Of a DNA stretch of 64,000 bases, positions 55,179-63,960 are shown piece by piece. Origin of the DNA: Burkholderiaceae bacterium. Lineage in GTDB: Bacteria; Pseudomonadota; Gammaproteobacteria; Burkholderiales; Burkholderiaceae_C. Below the pieces are notes generated by a model. It did not search any database. It worked only from the letters and a program-made list of their open reading frames with translations, and was not told the DNA's origin. The stretch lies in assembly GCA_024235855.1 (NCBI GenBank), contig JACKLN010000006.1:254692-318691 (forward strand), written 5' to 3'. Each line of letters opens with the position of its first letter. Position 1 is the first letter of the stretch. Position numbers and translations under genes: made by a program.

Positions 55179-55906
55179 CCTCGTCCGTCCTGATCACCGG
55201 CGCCAGCGGCGGCATCGGCCGCGCGCTGGCCGCCCGCCTGCACGAACGCGGCTGGCGCATCGCCGCCGTCGGCCGCGATGCCGAGCGCCTGGCCACCGTG
55301 GCGGCCGCCCTGCGCATCGTGGCCGACGTCACCACGCCGGAGGGCGCAGCCCTGGCGTTGGCTGCCGCCCACGAAGGCCTAGGCGAGACGCCCGCGGCCC
55401 TCGCCCACTGCGTGGGCAGCACGCTGATCGCGCCGCTGGCGCGCACCCGCGCCGAGGTCTGGCGCGAGCTGACGCGCGTGAACCTGGACAGCGCCTTCTT
55501 CACGCTGCAGGCCTGGGTGGCGGCGCGGCGCGGCGGCCCGGGCGCGGCGGTGTTCGCCAGTTCCGTCGTCGCCCGCATCGGCGTGGCCAACCACGAGGCC
55601 ATCGCCGCGGCCAAGGGCGGCGTGGAGGCGCTGGTCCGCGCGGCGGCGGCCACCCATGCGGCGCAGGGTCTGCGCATCAACGCCGTCGCCCCCGGCATGA
55701 CGGAGACGCCGATGACCGCCGGCATGCTCAAGCTGCCGGCCATGCGCGACGCGGCTGCGCGCCAGTACCCGCTGGGCGGCGTGCAGGCGGCGTCGGACGT
55801 GGCCGACGTGATGGCCTGGCTGCTCGGCCCCGAGGCGGCACGCCTGACCGGCCAGGTGATCGCCATCGATGGCGGCTTCACCACGATCCGGCCCCTGGTG
55901 AAGTAG
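55175..55906 (+). CDS. SDR-family protein lacking the catalytic Tyr
   Basis: Short-chain dehydrogenase/reductase-like protein, 243 aa. The NAD(P)-binding TGASGGIG (8-15) and the Ser region FASSVVA (near 129-130) are conserved. Where SDRs have YxxxK, the sequence reads HEAIAAAK: Lys147 is present but the position of the Tyr (143) is Ile. Dehydrogenase activity is therefore doubtful, unless another residue replaces it. Similar proteins may be typical of photolyase clusters. It precedes the CPD photolyase by 8 bp. Confidence 0.85.
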   Translation: MTSSVLITGASGGIGRALAARLHERGWRIAAVGRDAERLATVAAALRIVADVTTPEGAALALAAAHEGLGETPAALAHCVGSTLIAPLARTRAEVWRELTRVNLDSAFFTLQAWVAARRGGPGAAVFASSVVARIGVANHEAIAAAKGGVEALVRAAAATHAAQGLRINAVAPGMTETPMTAGMLKLPAMRDAAARQYPLGGVQAASDVADVMAWLLGPEAARLTGQVIAIDGGFTTIRPLVK

Positions 55907-55914
55907 CGCAGGCG

Positions 55915-57345
55915 ATGAAGGCCCTGGTCTGGCTCAAGCGCGACCTGCGCCTGCACGACCACGCACCGCTGGCCGAGGCGGCGCTGGCCGACGGCGCCGC
56001 GGCGCTGTGGCTGCTGGAGCCGGCCTGGCGGCACAGCCCCGAGTGCGACCCGCAGCACCTGGCCTTCGCGCTGGCCTGCGTGGCGCCGCTGCGCGATGCC
56101 CTGGCCGCGCGCGGCCTCCCGCTGTGGGTCGAAGAGGGCGACGCCGTGCCGGTGCTGCAGGCGCTGCACGCGCGCCACGGCTTCACCCACCTGTTCAGCC
56201 ACGAGGAGACCGGCCCCGGCTGGAGCCACGACCGTGACCGTGCCGTGGCCGCGTGGTGCCGTGCCACGGGCGTGGCCTGGCACCAGTGGCCGCAGACCGG
56301 CGTCGTGCGGCCCCTGAAGAACCGCCGGGGCTGGGCCGGCCGCTGGCAGGCGCGCATGGATGCACCGCAGGTGGCGGTGCCGGCCGGCTGGCGTGGCCTG
56401 GAACCGCCGCGGGCCACGCCGCTGCCGCTGGCACCCGCCAGCCGGCCGCTGCCGGCCGCAGGCGAGGCTGCGGCACGGGCGCTGCTGGACGACTTCGTCG
56501 CCGGCCGCGCACGCGGCTACCGGCGCGCGCTGTCCAGCCCGCTCACCGCGGCCGACGGCTGCAGCCGCCTGAGCCCGCACCTGGCCTTCGGCACACTGTC
56601 GATGCGCCAGGTGCACCAGGCCACCGAGGCCGCCATCCGGAGCACGCCCGACCGCGCGCTGGCCCACGGCCTGCGCGGCTTCGCCGGCCGGCTGCGCTGG
56701 CACTGCCACTTCATGCAGAAGCTCGAGGACGAACCGGCGGTGGAGTTCCGCAACTTCTCGCGCGCCTGCGACGGGCTGCGGGAAGACGCTTTCGACCGCG
56801 AACGCTTCGAGGCCTGGTGCGAAGGCCGTACCGGCTTTCCGATGGTGGACGCCTGCATGCGCCAGCTGCGCGCCACCGGCTGGCTGAACTTCCGCATGCG
56901 CGCCATGCTGGTCAGCTTCGCGGCCTACCACCTGTGGCTGCACTGGCGGGAGCCCGGGCTGTTCCTGGCCCGGCAGTTCCTCGACTTCGAGCCCGGCATC
57001 CACTGGTCGCAGATGCAGATGCAGAGCGGCACCACCGGCATCAACACGCTGCGCATCTACTCGCCGGCCAAGCAGGCCCGGGACCACGACCCTGACGGCG
57101 CCTACGTGCGCCGCTGGGTGCCGGAGTTCGGCACGCCGGCGTACCCGAAGCCCATCGTCGACGAGCGCGCCGCGGTGGCCACGGCCAAGGAACGGCTGTA
57201 TGGCCTGCGCCGCACCGCCGAGGCCCGACAGGAGGCCGATGCGATCCAGCAGCGCCACGGCTCGCGCAAGAGCGGCCTGCCTCGGTCCGGCATGCAACGC
57301 CGCACCAAGGCGACGAACGACGTGCGCCAGCAGGAGCTGTTCTGA
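55915..57345 (+). CDS. phr: Deoxyribodipyrimidine photolyase (CPD photolyase)
   Basis: Class I photolyase, 476 aa, repairing cyclobutane pyrimidine dimers with blue light. The N-terminal alpha/beta antenna domain opens ALVWLKRDLRLHDHAPL. The FAD domain has LSPHLAFGTLSMRQVHQA, WRCH-like LRWHCHFMQKLEDEP, TGFPMVDACMRQL, the NFRMRAMLVSF loop and QMQSGTTGINTLRIYSP. The C-terminus KATNDVRQQELF is like homologues. The stop shares one base with the next start (TGATG). Normal domain order, in contrast with the 53569 gene. Confidence 0.93.
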   Translation: MKALVWLKRDLRLHDHAPLAEAALADGAAALWLLEPAWRHSPECDPQHLAFALACVAPLRDALAARGLPLWVEEGDAVPVLQALHARHGFTHLFSHEETGPGWSHDRDRAVAAWCRATGVAWHQWPQTGVVRPLKNRRGWAGRWQARMDAPQVAVPAGWRGLEPPRATPLPLAPASRPLPAAGEAAARALLDDFVAGRARGYRRALSSPLTAADGCSRLSPHLAFGTLSMRQVHQATEAAIRSTPDRALAHGLRGFAGRLRWHCHFMQKLEDEPAVEFRNFSRACDGLREDAFDRERFEAWCEGRTGFPMVDACMRQLRATGWLNFRMRAMLVSFAAYHLWLHWREPGLFLARQFLDFEPGIHWSQMQMQSGTTGINTLRIYSPAKQARDHDPDGAYVRRWVPEFGTPAYPKPIVDERAAVATAKERLYGLRRTAEARQEADAIQQRHGSRKSGLPRSGMQRRTKATNDVRQQELF

Positions 57346-57512
57346 TGGCGATCTCGCGCGACACCGGATGGAGGGGCAACAAGACCACACTGCCGAGCAA
57401 GCCCTGCGTGGCCTGCGGCCGACCGATGAGCTGGCGCCGCGCCTGGGCGAAGAACTGGGCCGACGTGAAGTACTGCTCCGATGCCTGCCGGCGACGGAAG
57501 GCCGCGCCATGA
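57345..57512 (+). CDS. DUF2256-family small zinc-finger protein
   Basis: A 55-aa protein, too short for usual ORF limits. It contains KPCVACGRPMSWRRAWAKNW, then VKYCSDACRRRKA: two CxxC-like pairs (Cys21, Cys24, Cys44, Cys48) that should bind zinc. DUF2256 proteins are linked to photolyase/cryptochrome clusters. It overlaps the photolyase stop by one base and the next start by four (ATGA), which strongly supports translation. Function unknown; a nucleic-acid or partner-binding role is plausible. Confidence 0.85.
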   Translation: MAISRDTGWRGNKTTLPSKPCVACGRPMSWRRAWAKNWADVKYCSDACRRRKAAP

Positions 57513-59065
57513 GGCATCTCGTGATCGTGCTCGGCGACCAGCTCGACGCCGAGTCCAGCGCCTTCGACGGCTTCGACCCCGCGCAGGACGCACTGTGGAT
57601 GGCCGAGGTGGACGAGGAGTCGACCCACGTGCGGTCCAGCCGGGTGCGCACCGCGCTGTTCCTGGCCGCGATGCGCCATTTCGCGGCCGAACGCCGCGCG
57701 CTGGGCTGGACCGTGCACTACACGCCGCTGGAGGCCGGCGCCGCAACGCTGGCCGACGCGCTGACCGCCGACATCGCCCGCCTGCAGCCTGCCGGCCTGG
57801 TGCTGACCGCCCCCGGCGACTGGCGCGTGTTGCAGGCCTTGCGCGACGTGGCGAAAGCCCACGGCCTGCCGCTGGACCTGCGCGACGACCGCCATTTCTA
57901 CGCCACCGTGCGCGATTTCGCCGCCCACGCCAAGGGCCGCAAGCAGCTGCGCATGGAGTATTTCTACCGCGAGATGCGGCAACGTCACCGGGTCCTGATG
58001 GACGGCGACCAGCCCTGCGGCGGCCAGTGGAATTTCGACGCCGACAACCGGGGCAGCTTCGGCACCGACGGCCCACCCCCGGTGCCGCCGCGCATGGGCT
58101 TCCCGCCCGATGCGCTCACGCGCGAAGTGCTGTCCACCGTGGCGCAGCGATTCCCCGACCACCCGGGCGACCTGTCGGCCTTCGACTGGCCGGTCACTCG
58201 CGCACAGGCGCTGCAGGCGCTGGAGCGGTTCATCGCCGAGCGCCTGCCGGACTTCGGCCGCTGGCAGGACGCCATGTGGGTCGGGGAACCCTGGCTGTGG
58301 CATGCCCACCTCTCGGCGGCGCTGAACCTCAAGCTGCTGAACCCGCGCGAGGTGGTGGCCGCGGCCGAGGCCGCGTACCGCGCCGGCCGCGTGCCGCTGG
58401 CGTCGGCCGAAGGGTTCATCCGCCAGGTCCTGGGCTGGCGCGAGTACGTGCGCGGCATCTACTGGACGCAGATGCCGGGCTACCTGGAACGCAATGCGCT
58501 CGACGCGCGCGAGCCGCTACCGGATTTCTTCTGGACCGGCGACACGGACATGGCCTGCCTGCGCGACGCCATCGGCCAGACCCTGCGCCTGGGCTACGCC
58601 CACCACATCCAGCGGCTGATGGTCACCGGCCTGTACGCGCTGCTGCTGGGTGTGGACCCGAAGCAGGTGCACGCCTGGTACCTGGCGGTCTACGTGGACG
58701 CGGTGGAGTGGGTGGAACTGCCCAACACGCTGGGCATGAGCCAGTTCGCCGACGGCGTGGATGCCAGTGGGCGGCCGGCACCGGCCGGCGCGATGGCCAG
58801 CAAGCCCTACGCCGCCACCGGCCAGTACATCGCCCGCATGTCCAACCACTGCGCCGGCTGCCGCTACCGGCCGGACCGGCGCACGGGCGACGACGCCTGC
58901 CCTTTCACCACGCTGTACTGGGACTTCCTGTCCCGCCACGAAGCCCGCTTCGCGCGCCACCCGCGCATGGCGCTGCAGGTGAAGAACCTGGCGCGGGTGC
59001 CGGCATCAGAGCGGGCCGCCATCGCCGCGCGGGCCGAAGCCCTGCGCCGCGGCTCGGGCGCCTGA
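57509..59065 (+). CDS. Iron-sulfur (6-4)-type photolyase / cryptochrome-related protein (PhrB family)
   Basis: Member of the COG3046/FeS-BCP family, 518 aa, related to the Agrobacterium (6-4) photolyase PhrB. It has no classic N-terminal RDLR motif but opens HLVIVLGDQLD. The four cysteines for the [4Fe-4S] cluster are at 350, 448, 451 and 464 (DMACLRD, HCAGC, DACPF). As I recall them, the PhrB ligands are 350, 438, 441 and 454, the same spacing apart from a 10-residue offset. The FAD-pocket region has EGFIRQVLGWREYVRGIYW and LPNTLGMSQFADG. It is the last gene of the operon. Confidence 0.9.
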   Translation: MRHLVIVLGDQLDAESSAFDGFDPAQDALWMAEVDEESTHVRSSRVRTALFLAAMRHFAAERRALGWTVHYTPLEAGAATLADALTADIARLQPAGLVLTAPGDWRVLQALRDVAKAHGLPLDLRDDRHFYATVRDFAAHAKGRKQLRMEYFYREMRQRHRVLMDGDQPCGGQWNFDADNRGSFGTDGPPPVPPRMGFPPDALTREVLSTVAQRFPDHPGDLSAFDWPVTRAQALQALERFIAERLPDFGRWQDAMWVGEPWLWHAHLSAALNLKLLNPREVVAAAEAAYRAGRVPLASAEGFIRQVLGWREYVRGIYWTQMPGYLERNALDAREPLPDFFWTGDTDMACLRDAIGQTLRLGYAHHIQRLMVTGLYALLLGVDPKQVHAWYLAVYVDAVEWVELPNTLGMSQFADGVDASGRPAPAGAMASKPYAATGQYIARMSNHCAGCRYRPDRRTGDDACPFTTLYWDFLSRHEARFARHPRMALQVKNLARVPASERAAIAARAEALRRGSGA

Positions 59066-59174
59066 TCCGGCGCTTCGTTCCGTCCACCGGACCGGCTGTC
59101 GCATCGTTACAGGGGCCTGGCGCGCGACCGCCACAATCCGCGCACCTGAAACCACCCCACCAGGAACCGACCCG

Positions 59175-61136
59175 ATGAGCCTGCGATCCGGACTCACCCT
59201 GACTGCCCTGACCACGGCCGCGCTGATCGCCGGCTGCGCCGCTCCCGGCACCACGCCGATGGCCACCGACACTGCCGCCGCCCCCGTGCCGCCGCAGATC
59301 CCGCTGCGCGACTTCTTCCGCAACATCGACCGCGGCTACTTCCGCGTCAGCGGCGACGGCCGCACCCTGGGCTTCATGCAGCCGGCGCTGGGCGACGATG
59401 GCAAGACCAAGCGGCTGAACATCTTCGTGCAGCCGCTGGACGGCAGCCGCCCGGTGGGCGAGCCGCGCCAGCTGACCCGCGAGTCGGCGCGCGACATCAG
59501 CAACTACTTCTGGAAGGGTGGCGACACGCTGCTCTACACCAAGGACTTCGGCGGCGACGAGAACTTCCACGTGGTGGCGGTGGACGCCAGCAGCGGCAAG
59601 ATCACCGACCTGACCCCGTTCGAGAACGTGCGCGCCGCGGTCATCGACGACCTGCCGCAGGACCCGCAGCACATCCTGGTGCAGCACAACCAGCGCGACA
59701 AGCGCGCATTCGACGTCTACCGGGTCAACGTGAAGACCGGCGCCCAGACCCTGGTGGCGCAGAACCCCGGCAACATCGTCGGCTGGCAGACCGACCACAC
59801 CGGCGCCGTGCGCATGGGCGTGGCCAGCGACGGCGTGAACAACACGCTGCTCTACCGCGCCACCGAAGCCGAGCCCTTCAAGCCGCTGCTGACCACCGAC
59901 TTCCGCACCCAGGTCAACCCGCAGTTCTTCGACGCCGCCAACGCGAAGTTCTACGCCATCAGCAACCGCGGCCGCGACAAGGCGGCCCTGGTGCTGATCG
60001 ACCCCGCCAAGCCCGATACCGAGGAACTGATCTACGCCCACCCGAAGGTGGACCTGGACGGCGCCGCCTGGTCGCGCGTGCGCCAGACGCTGGCACTGGC
60101 GGCCTACAACGTCGAGAAACCGGGCCGGCACTACTTCGACGCCGAGACGCGGCGCATGTTCGAGCGCCTGGAGCGCAAGCTGCCCGGCAACAGCCTGATG
60201 TTGCAGAGCGCCACGCTGGCCGAGGACAAGTACATCGTCGCCGCCTTCAACGACCGCACGCAGGGCGCGCGCTACCTGTACGACGCCAAGGCCGACACGC
60301 TGGCGCTGCTGGGCGAGATCTCGCCCTGGCTGAAGACCGAGCAGATGGCCGCGATGCAGCCCATCCGCTACGTCGCGCGCGACGGGCTGGAGATCCCCGG
60401 CTACCTGACGCTGCCGGTGGGCCGGCCGGCGAAGAACCTGCCCTGCGTGATCAACCCGCACGGCGGGCCCTGGGCGCGCGACGGCTGGGGCTTCAACCCC
60501 GAGGTGCAGTTCCTGGCCAACCGCGGCTACTGCGTGCTGCAGATGAACTTCCGCGGCTCCACCGGTTTCGGCCGTGCGTTCTGGGAGGCCAGCTTCAAGC
60601 AGTGGGGCCTGGCGATGCAGGACGACATCACCGACGGCGTGCAGTGGCTGGTGCAGCAGGGCATCGCCGACCCGAAGCGCATCGCCATCTACGGCGCCAG
60701 CTACGGCGGCTACGCCACGCTGTCGGGCGTGACCAAGACGCCGGACCTGTACGCCGCGGCGGTGAACTACGTGGGCGTGAGCAACCTGTTCACCTTCATG
60801 AACACCATCCCGCCGTACTGGGAGCCGTTCCGCCAGCAGATGTACCAGATGGTCGGCAACCCCGAGGATGCGGCCGACAAGGCGCGCATGACGGCCACCT
60901 CGCCGGCGTTGAACGCCGGGAAGATCAAGACGCCGCTGCTGGTGGCCCAGGGCGCGCGCGACCCGCGCGTCAACAAGGCCGAGAGCGACCAGATTGTGGC
61001 CGCGTTGCGCGCCCGTGGCGTGGAGGTGGAGTACATCGTCAAGGACAACGAGGGCCACGGCTTCGCCAACGAGGAGAACCGCTTCGAGTTCTACGGCGCG
61101 ATGGAACGCTTCCTCGCGAAGCACCTGAAACCGTGA
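59175..61136 (+). CDS. S9-family (prolyl oligopeptidase) lipoprotein peptidase
   Basis: Serine peptidase of 653 aa. A lipoprotein signal ends LIAGC (Cys at about residue 21). A beta-propeller N-terminal domain (about 45-390) precedes the alpha/beta hydrolase domain with the nucleophile in GASYGGYA (near Ser508), HGGPWARDGWGF, the Asp in QGARDPRVNKAE and the His in NEGHGF. It may cleave short peptides in the periplasm. AGGAA precedes the ATG. It overlaps the following M16 gene as GTGA. Confidence 0.9.
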   Translation: MSLRSGLTLTALTTAALIAGCAAPGTTPMATDTAAAPVPPQIPLRDFFRNIDRGYFRVSGDGRTLGFMQPALGDDGKTKRLNIFVQPLDGSRPVGEPRQLTRESARDISNYFWKGGDTLLYTKDFGGDENFHVVAVDASSGKITDLTPFENVRAAVIDDLPQDPQHILVQHNQRDKRAFDVYRVNVKTGAQTLVAQNPGNIVGWQTDHTGAVRMGVASDGVNNTLLYRATEAEPFKPLLTTDFRTQVNPQFFDAANAKFYAISNRGRDKAALVLIDPAKPDTEELIYAHPKVDLDGAAWSRVRQTLALAAYNVEKPGRHYFDAETRRMFERLERKLPGNSLMLQSATLAEDKYIVAAFNDRTQGARYLYDAKADTLALLGEISPWLKTEQMAAMQPIRYVARDGLEIPGYLTLPVGRPAKNLPCVINPHGGPWARDGWGFNPEVQFLANRGYCVLQMNFRGSTGFGRAFWEASFKQWGLAMQDDITDGVQWLVQQGIADPKRIAIYGASYGGYATLSGVTKTPDLYAAAVNYVGVSNLFTFMNTIPPYWEPFRQQMYQMVGNPEDAADKARMTATSPALNAGKIKTPLLVAQGARDPRVNKAESDQIVAALRARGVEVEYIVKDNEGHGFANEENRFEFYGAMERFLAKHLKP

Positions 61137-62491
61137 TCGCGCGGCGCGGGTTGCTGCAGGCCACGGCCGCGCTGCCGGCCCTGCCGGCGGCGGTGCGGGC
61201 CGCCGACGGCGTGGCCCTGCCGCCGTTGCCGCTGTCCGACAAGCGCCTGGCCAATGGCCTGCGCGTCGTCGGCCTGCCCATGCCCGGGGCCGGCACGGTG
61301 GCGGTGCAGGTCTGGTACCGCGTGGGCGGCAAGGACGACCCGCCGGGCCGCAGCGGCTTTGCCCACCTGTTCGAACACCTGATGTTCAAGCGCACGGCCA
61401 GGCTGCCCGACGAGGCCTTCGACCGCCTGACCGAGGACGTGGGCGGCAGCAACAACGCCTTCACGGCCGCCGACGTCACCGTCTACACCAACGACGTGCC
61501 CGCCAACCACCTCGAGCGCCTGCTCTGGGCCGAGGCCGAGCGCATGCAGAACCTGCGCGTGGACGCTGGCAACTTCGCCAGCGAGCGCGACGTGGTCAAG
61601 GAGGAATTGCGCGAGCGGGTGGAGGCGGATCCCTACGGCCGCCTCTTCGAGGCCCTGCCCGGCCTGGCCTACCAGCGCCACCCCTACCGGCGTCCGGTGA
61701 TCGGCCGCATCGAAGACCTGGACGCCGCCACGCTGGCCGACGTGCAGCGCTTCCACGCCACCTTCTACCGTCCAGACAACGCGGTGCTCATCGTCGCCGG
61801 CGGCTTCGATCCGGCAGACCTGGACCGCCTCGTCGACCGTCACTTCAGCACGCTGACCGCGCCGAAGACACCAATCCCGCGGGTCACCGTCACCGAGCCG
61901 CGCCGCACCGAGGGCCGGCGCGTGAACCTGCGAGCGCCCATCGTGCCGCTGCCGGCGGTGGCCCTGCTGTGGCAGGGCCCGCGGGCCGGCGCGGCCGACG
62001 CGCCGGCGCTGCAGGTGGCGTCGGCGCTGCTGTCGCAGGGCGACTCTGCGCGTCTGGCCGAGACCCTGGTGTTCCGCGACCAGCTGGCGCAGAGCGCCGG
62101 CTTCTGGGCCGACCTGAACGCCGATGCCGGCATGCTGGCTGCCTACGCCGTGGCCGCCGGCGGCCGCACGCCCGACGCGGTGGAGAAGGCGCTGCACGCC
62201 GAGCTGAAGCGCCTGGCCACCCAGCCCATCGGCGGGGCCGAACTCGACAAGGTGCGCACGCAGCTGCTGACGGCCGTGGTGGCCGGCCGGCAGTCGCCCG
62301 CCGGCGTGGCCGATGCGGCGGGCTGGGCCATCGTCAACCATGGCGACCCGCGCGAGGCCGAGGCCGAGGTGGCGCGCCTGCAGGCCGTCACCGCGGCCGA
62401 CGTGCAGCGTGTGATGCGCCGCCACGTGCTGGAGCGGCCGGTGGTGGCCGTGCACTACAGCGCGGCGACCGCGAAGAAGGCGGCTCGATGA
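61133..62491 (+). CDS. M16-family zinc metallopeptidase, catalytic subunit
   Basis: Insulinase-type metallopeptidase, 452 aa, with a signal peptide (about 1-24). The inverted zinc motif HLFEH (78-82) is present and the downstream Glu is expected in VVKEELRERVEAD. The start is GTG 61133, overlapping the S9 stop. It probably pairs with the inactive M16 partner next to it, as in PqqL-like or two-chain M16B proteases, to degrade peptides in the periplasm. Confidence 0.9.
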   Translation: MIARRGLLQATAALPALPAAVRAADGVALPPLPLSDKRLANGLRVVGLPMPGAGTVAVQVWYRVGGKDDPPGRSGFAHLFEHLMFKRTARLPDEAFDRLTEDVGGSNNAFTAADVTVYTNDVPANHLERLLWAEAERMQNLRVDAGNFASERDVVKEELRERVEADPYGRLFEALPGLAYQRHPYRRPVIGRIEDLDAATLADVQRFHATFYRPDNAVLIVAGGFDPADLDRLVDRHFSTLTAPKTPIPRVTVTEPRRTEGRRVNLRAPIVPLPAVALLWQGPRAGAADAPALQVASALLSQGDSARLAETLVFRDQLAQSAGFWADLNADAGMLAAYAVAAGGRTPDAVEKALHAELKRLATQPIGGAELDKVRTQLLTAVVAGRQSPAGVADAAGWAIVNHGDPREAEAEVARLQAVTAADVQRVMRRHVLERPVVAVHYSAATAKKAAR

Positions 62492-63960
62492 ACAACGTCA
62501 TGTCGCTGAACCTCCTGGCCGCGGCGCTGGTGATCATCACCGCGCCGGCCCTGGCCGCCCCGGTGGCCATCCCCGACGCGCCGCCGCCCGGCCCGGCACA
62601 GCCCATCAGCGTGCCGACCCTCACCACGCAGACGCTGGACAACGGCCTGCGGATCGTCGTCGCGCCGCGGCCCGGGCTGCCGCTGGTCACGGCGCAGGTC
62701 CTGCTGCTCGCCGGCCGCGAGGCCGACCCGGCCGACAAGACCGGCCTGGCAGCCATGACCACCACGCTGCTGGCGCGCGGCGCGCGCCGTGGCGATCAGG
62801 CCGTCGACGCTGCCACGCTGGCACGGCAGGCCGAGGCCCTGGGCGGCACGCTGGACACCGCCACCGGCTGGCGCAGCAGCATGGTGGGCATGACGGTCAC
62901 CACGCCCCGGCTGCCGGCCGCGCTGGCGCTCATGGCCGACGTGGTGCGCCAGCCGCTGCTGGCCGCCGACGAACTCGACCGTGAACGCGCCCGGGCCCTC
63001 GACGGCCTGCGGGTGGCGCTGGACAGCCCCGGCAGCGTGGCTGGCCTGGCGGCGGCGCGCGCCTGGTGGGGCGACAGCGTCTACGGCCGCACGGCCACGC
63101 CGGCCACCCTGGGCCGGCTGACGGCCGACGAGCTGCGTGCCTTCCACGCGGCCCAGTGGCGACCGGACCGCGTGGTGCTGGTGCTCGCCGGCGACGTCGA
63201 CGCCAGGGGCGCCCGCGCGCTGGCGCAGCAGGCCTTCGGCGACTGGGCACGCCCGGCCTCGCCACCGCCGGTGTCGCAGGGCAGCGCCGCCGCGCCAACG
63301 CTGGCACCCGTGCTGTGGGTGGACATGCCCGGCAGCGGCCAGAGCGCGGTGGTCGTCAGCGCGCCGGCGGAGCCGCAGGGCCACGCCGACGAGGTGGTGG
63401 GCGACGTGGCGCAGACCCTGCTGGGCGGCGGCTACTCCGCGCGCCTGAACCAGGTGATCCGCATCGAGCGCGGCCTGAGCTACGGCGCCTTCGGTGGCAG
63501 CGAGGCCCACCCGGCCGGCGGCCGCTGGAACGGCCAGGCCCAGACCAAGCACGCCAGTGCCGCCGAGGTGGCGCAGCTGATGCGCGATGCGGTGGCGCGG
63601 CTGGCACGCGAGCCGGCGCCCGCCGCGGAACTGGCGGCACGCCAGGCCAGCCTGGTGGGCAGCTTCGCGCGCCGGCTGGAGACGACCGCTGGCCTGGCCG
63701 GCCTGGTGGCCGGCGAAGTGGCCGCCGGCCGCGACCCGGCGGCATTGAAAGGGCGCGTGGACGCGGTGCGTGCCGTCACGCCCGAGCAGGTGCGCGACTA
63801 CGCCGCGCGCTGGTGGACACCGGCGTCGCTGCGGGTCGTCGTCGCCGGCGACTGGGCGGCCGCGGGCGACGGCGTCAAGGCGCTGGGGAGCGCTGGCGAG
63901 GTGCGCCGGCTGCCGAAGTCAGCGCTCGACCTCGACCGCGCGGACCTGGGCGCGCGCTGA
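62488..63960 (+). CDS. M16-family protein, non-catalytic partner
   Basis: M16-like protein of 490 aa with a signal peptide (about 1-23). It keeps the family fold (TLDNGLRIVVAPRPGLPLV, FGDWARP, LLGGGYSARLNQVIRIERGLSYGAFGG). At the HxxEH place it reads GLAAMTTTLL, without zinc ligands. The C-terminal half has the R/Y pair typical of substrate-gripping subunits. It overlaps the catalytic gene by 4 bp and should form a heterodimer with it. Confidence 0.9.
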   Translation: MNNVMSLNLLAAALVIITAPALAAPVAIPDAPPPGPAQPISVPTLTTQTLDNGLRIVVAPRPGLPLVTAQVLLLAGREADPADKTGLAAMTTTLLARGARRGDQAVDAATLARQAEALGGTLDTATGWRSSMVGMTVTTPRLPAALALMADVVRQPLLAADELDRERARALDGLRVALDSPGSVAGLAAARAWWGDSVYGRTATPATLGRLTADELRAFHAAQWRPDRVVLVLAGDVDARGARALAQQAFGDWARPASPPPVSQGSAAAPTLAPVLWVDMPGSGQSAVVVSAPAEPQGHADEVVGDVAQTLLGGGYSARLNQVIRIERGLSYGAFGGSEAHPAGGRWNGQAQTKHASAAEVAQLMRDAVARLAREPAPAAELAARQASLVGSFARRLETTAGLAGLVAGEVAAGRDPAALKGRVDAVRAVTPEQVRDYAARWWTPASLRVVVAGDWAAAGDGVKALGSAGEVRRLPKSALDLDRADLGAR

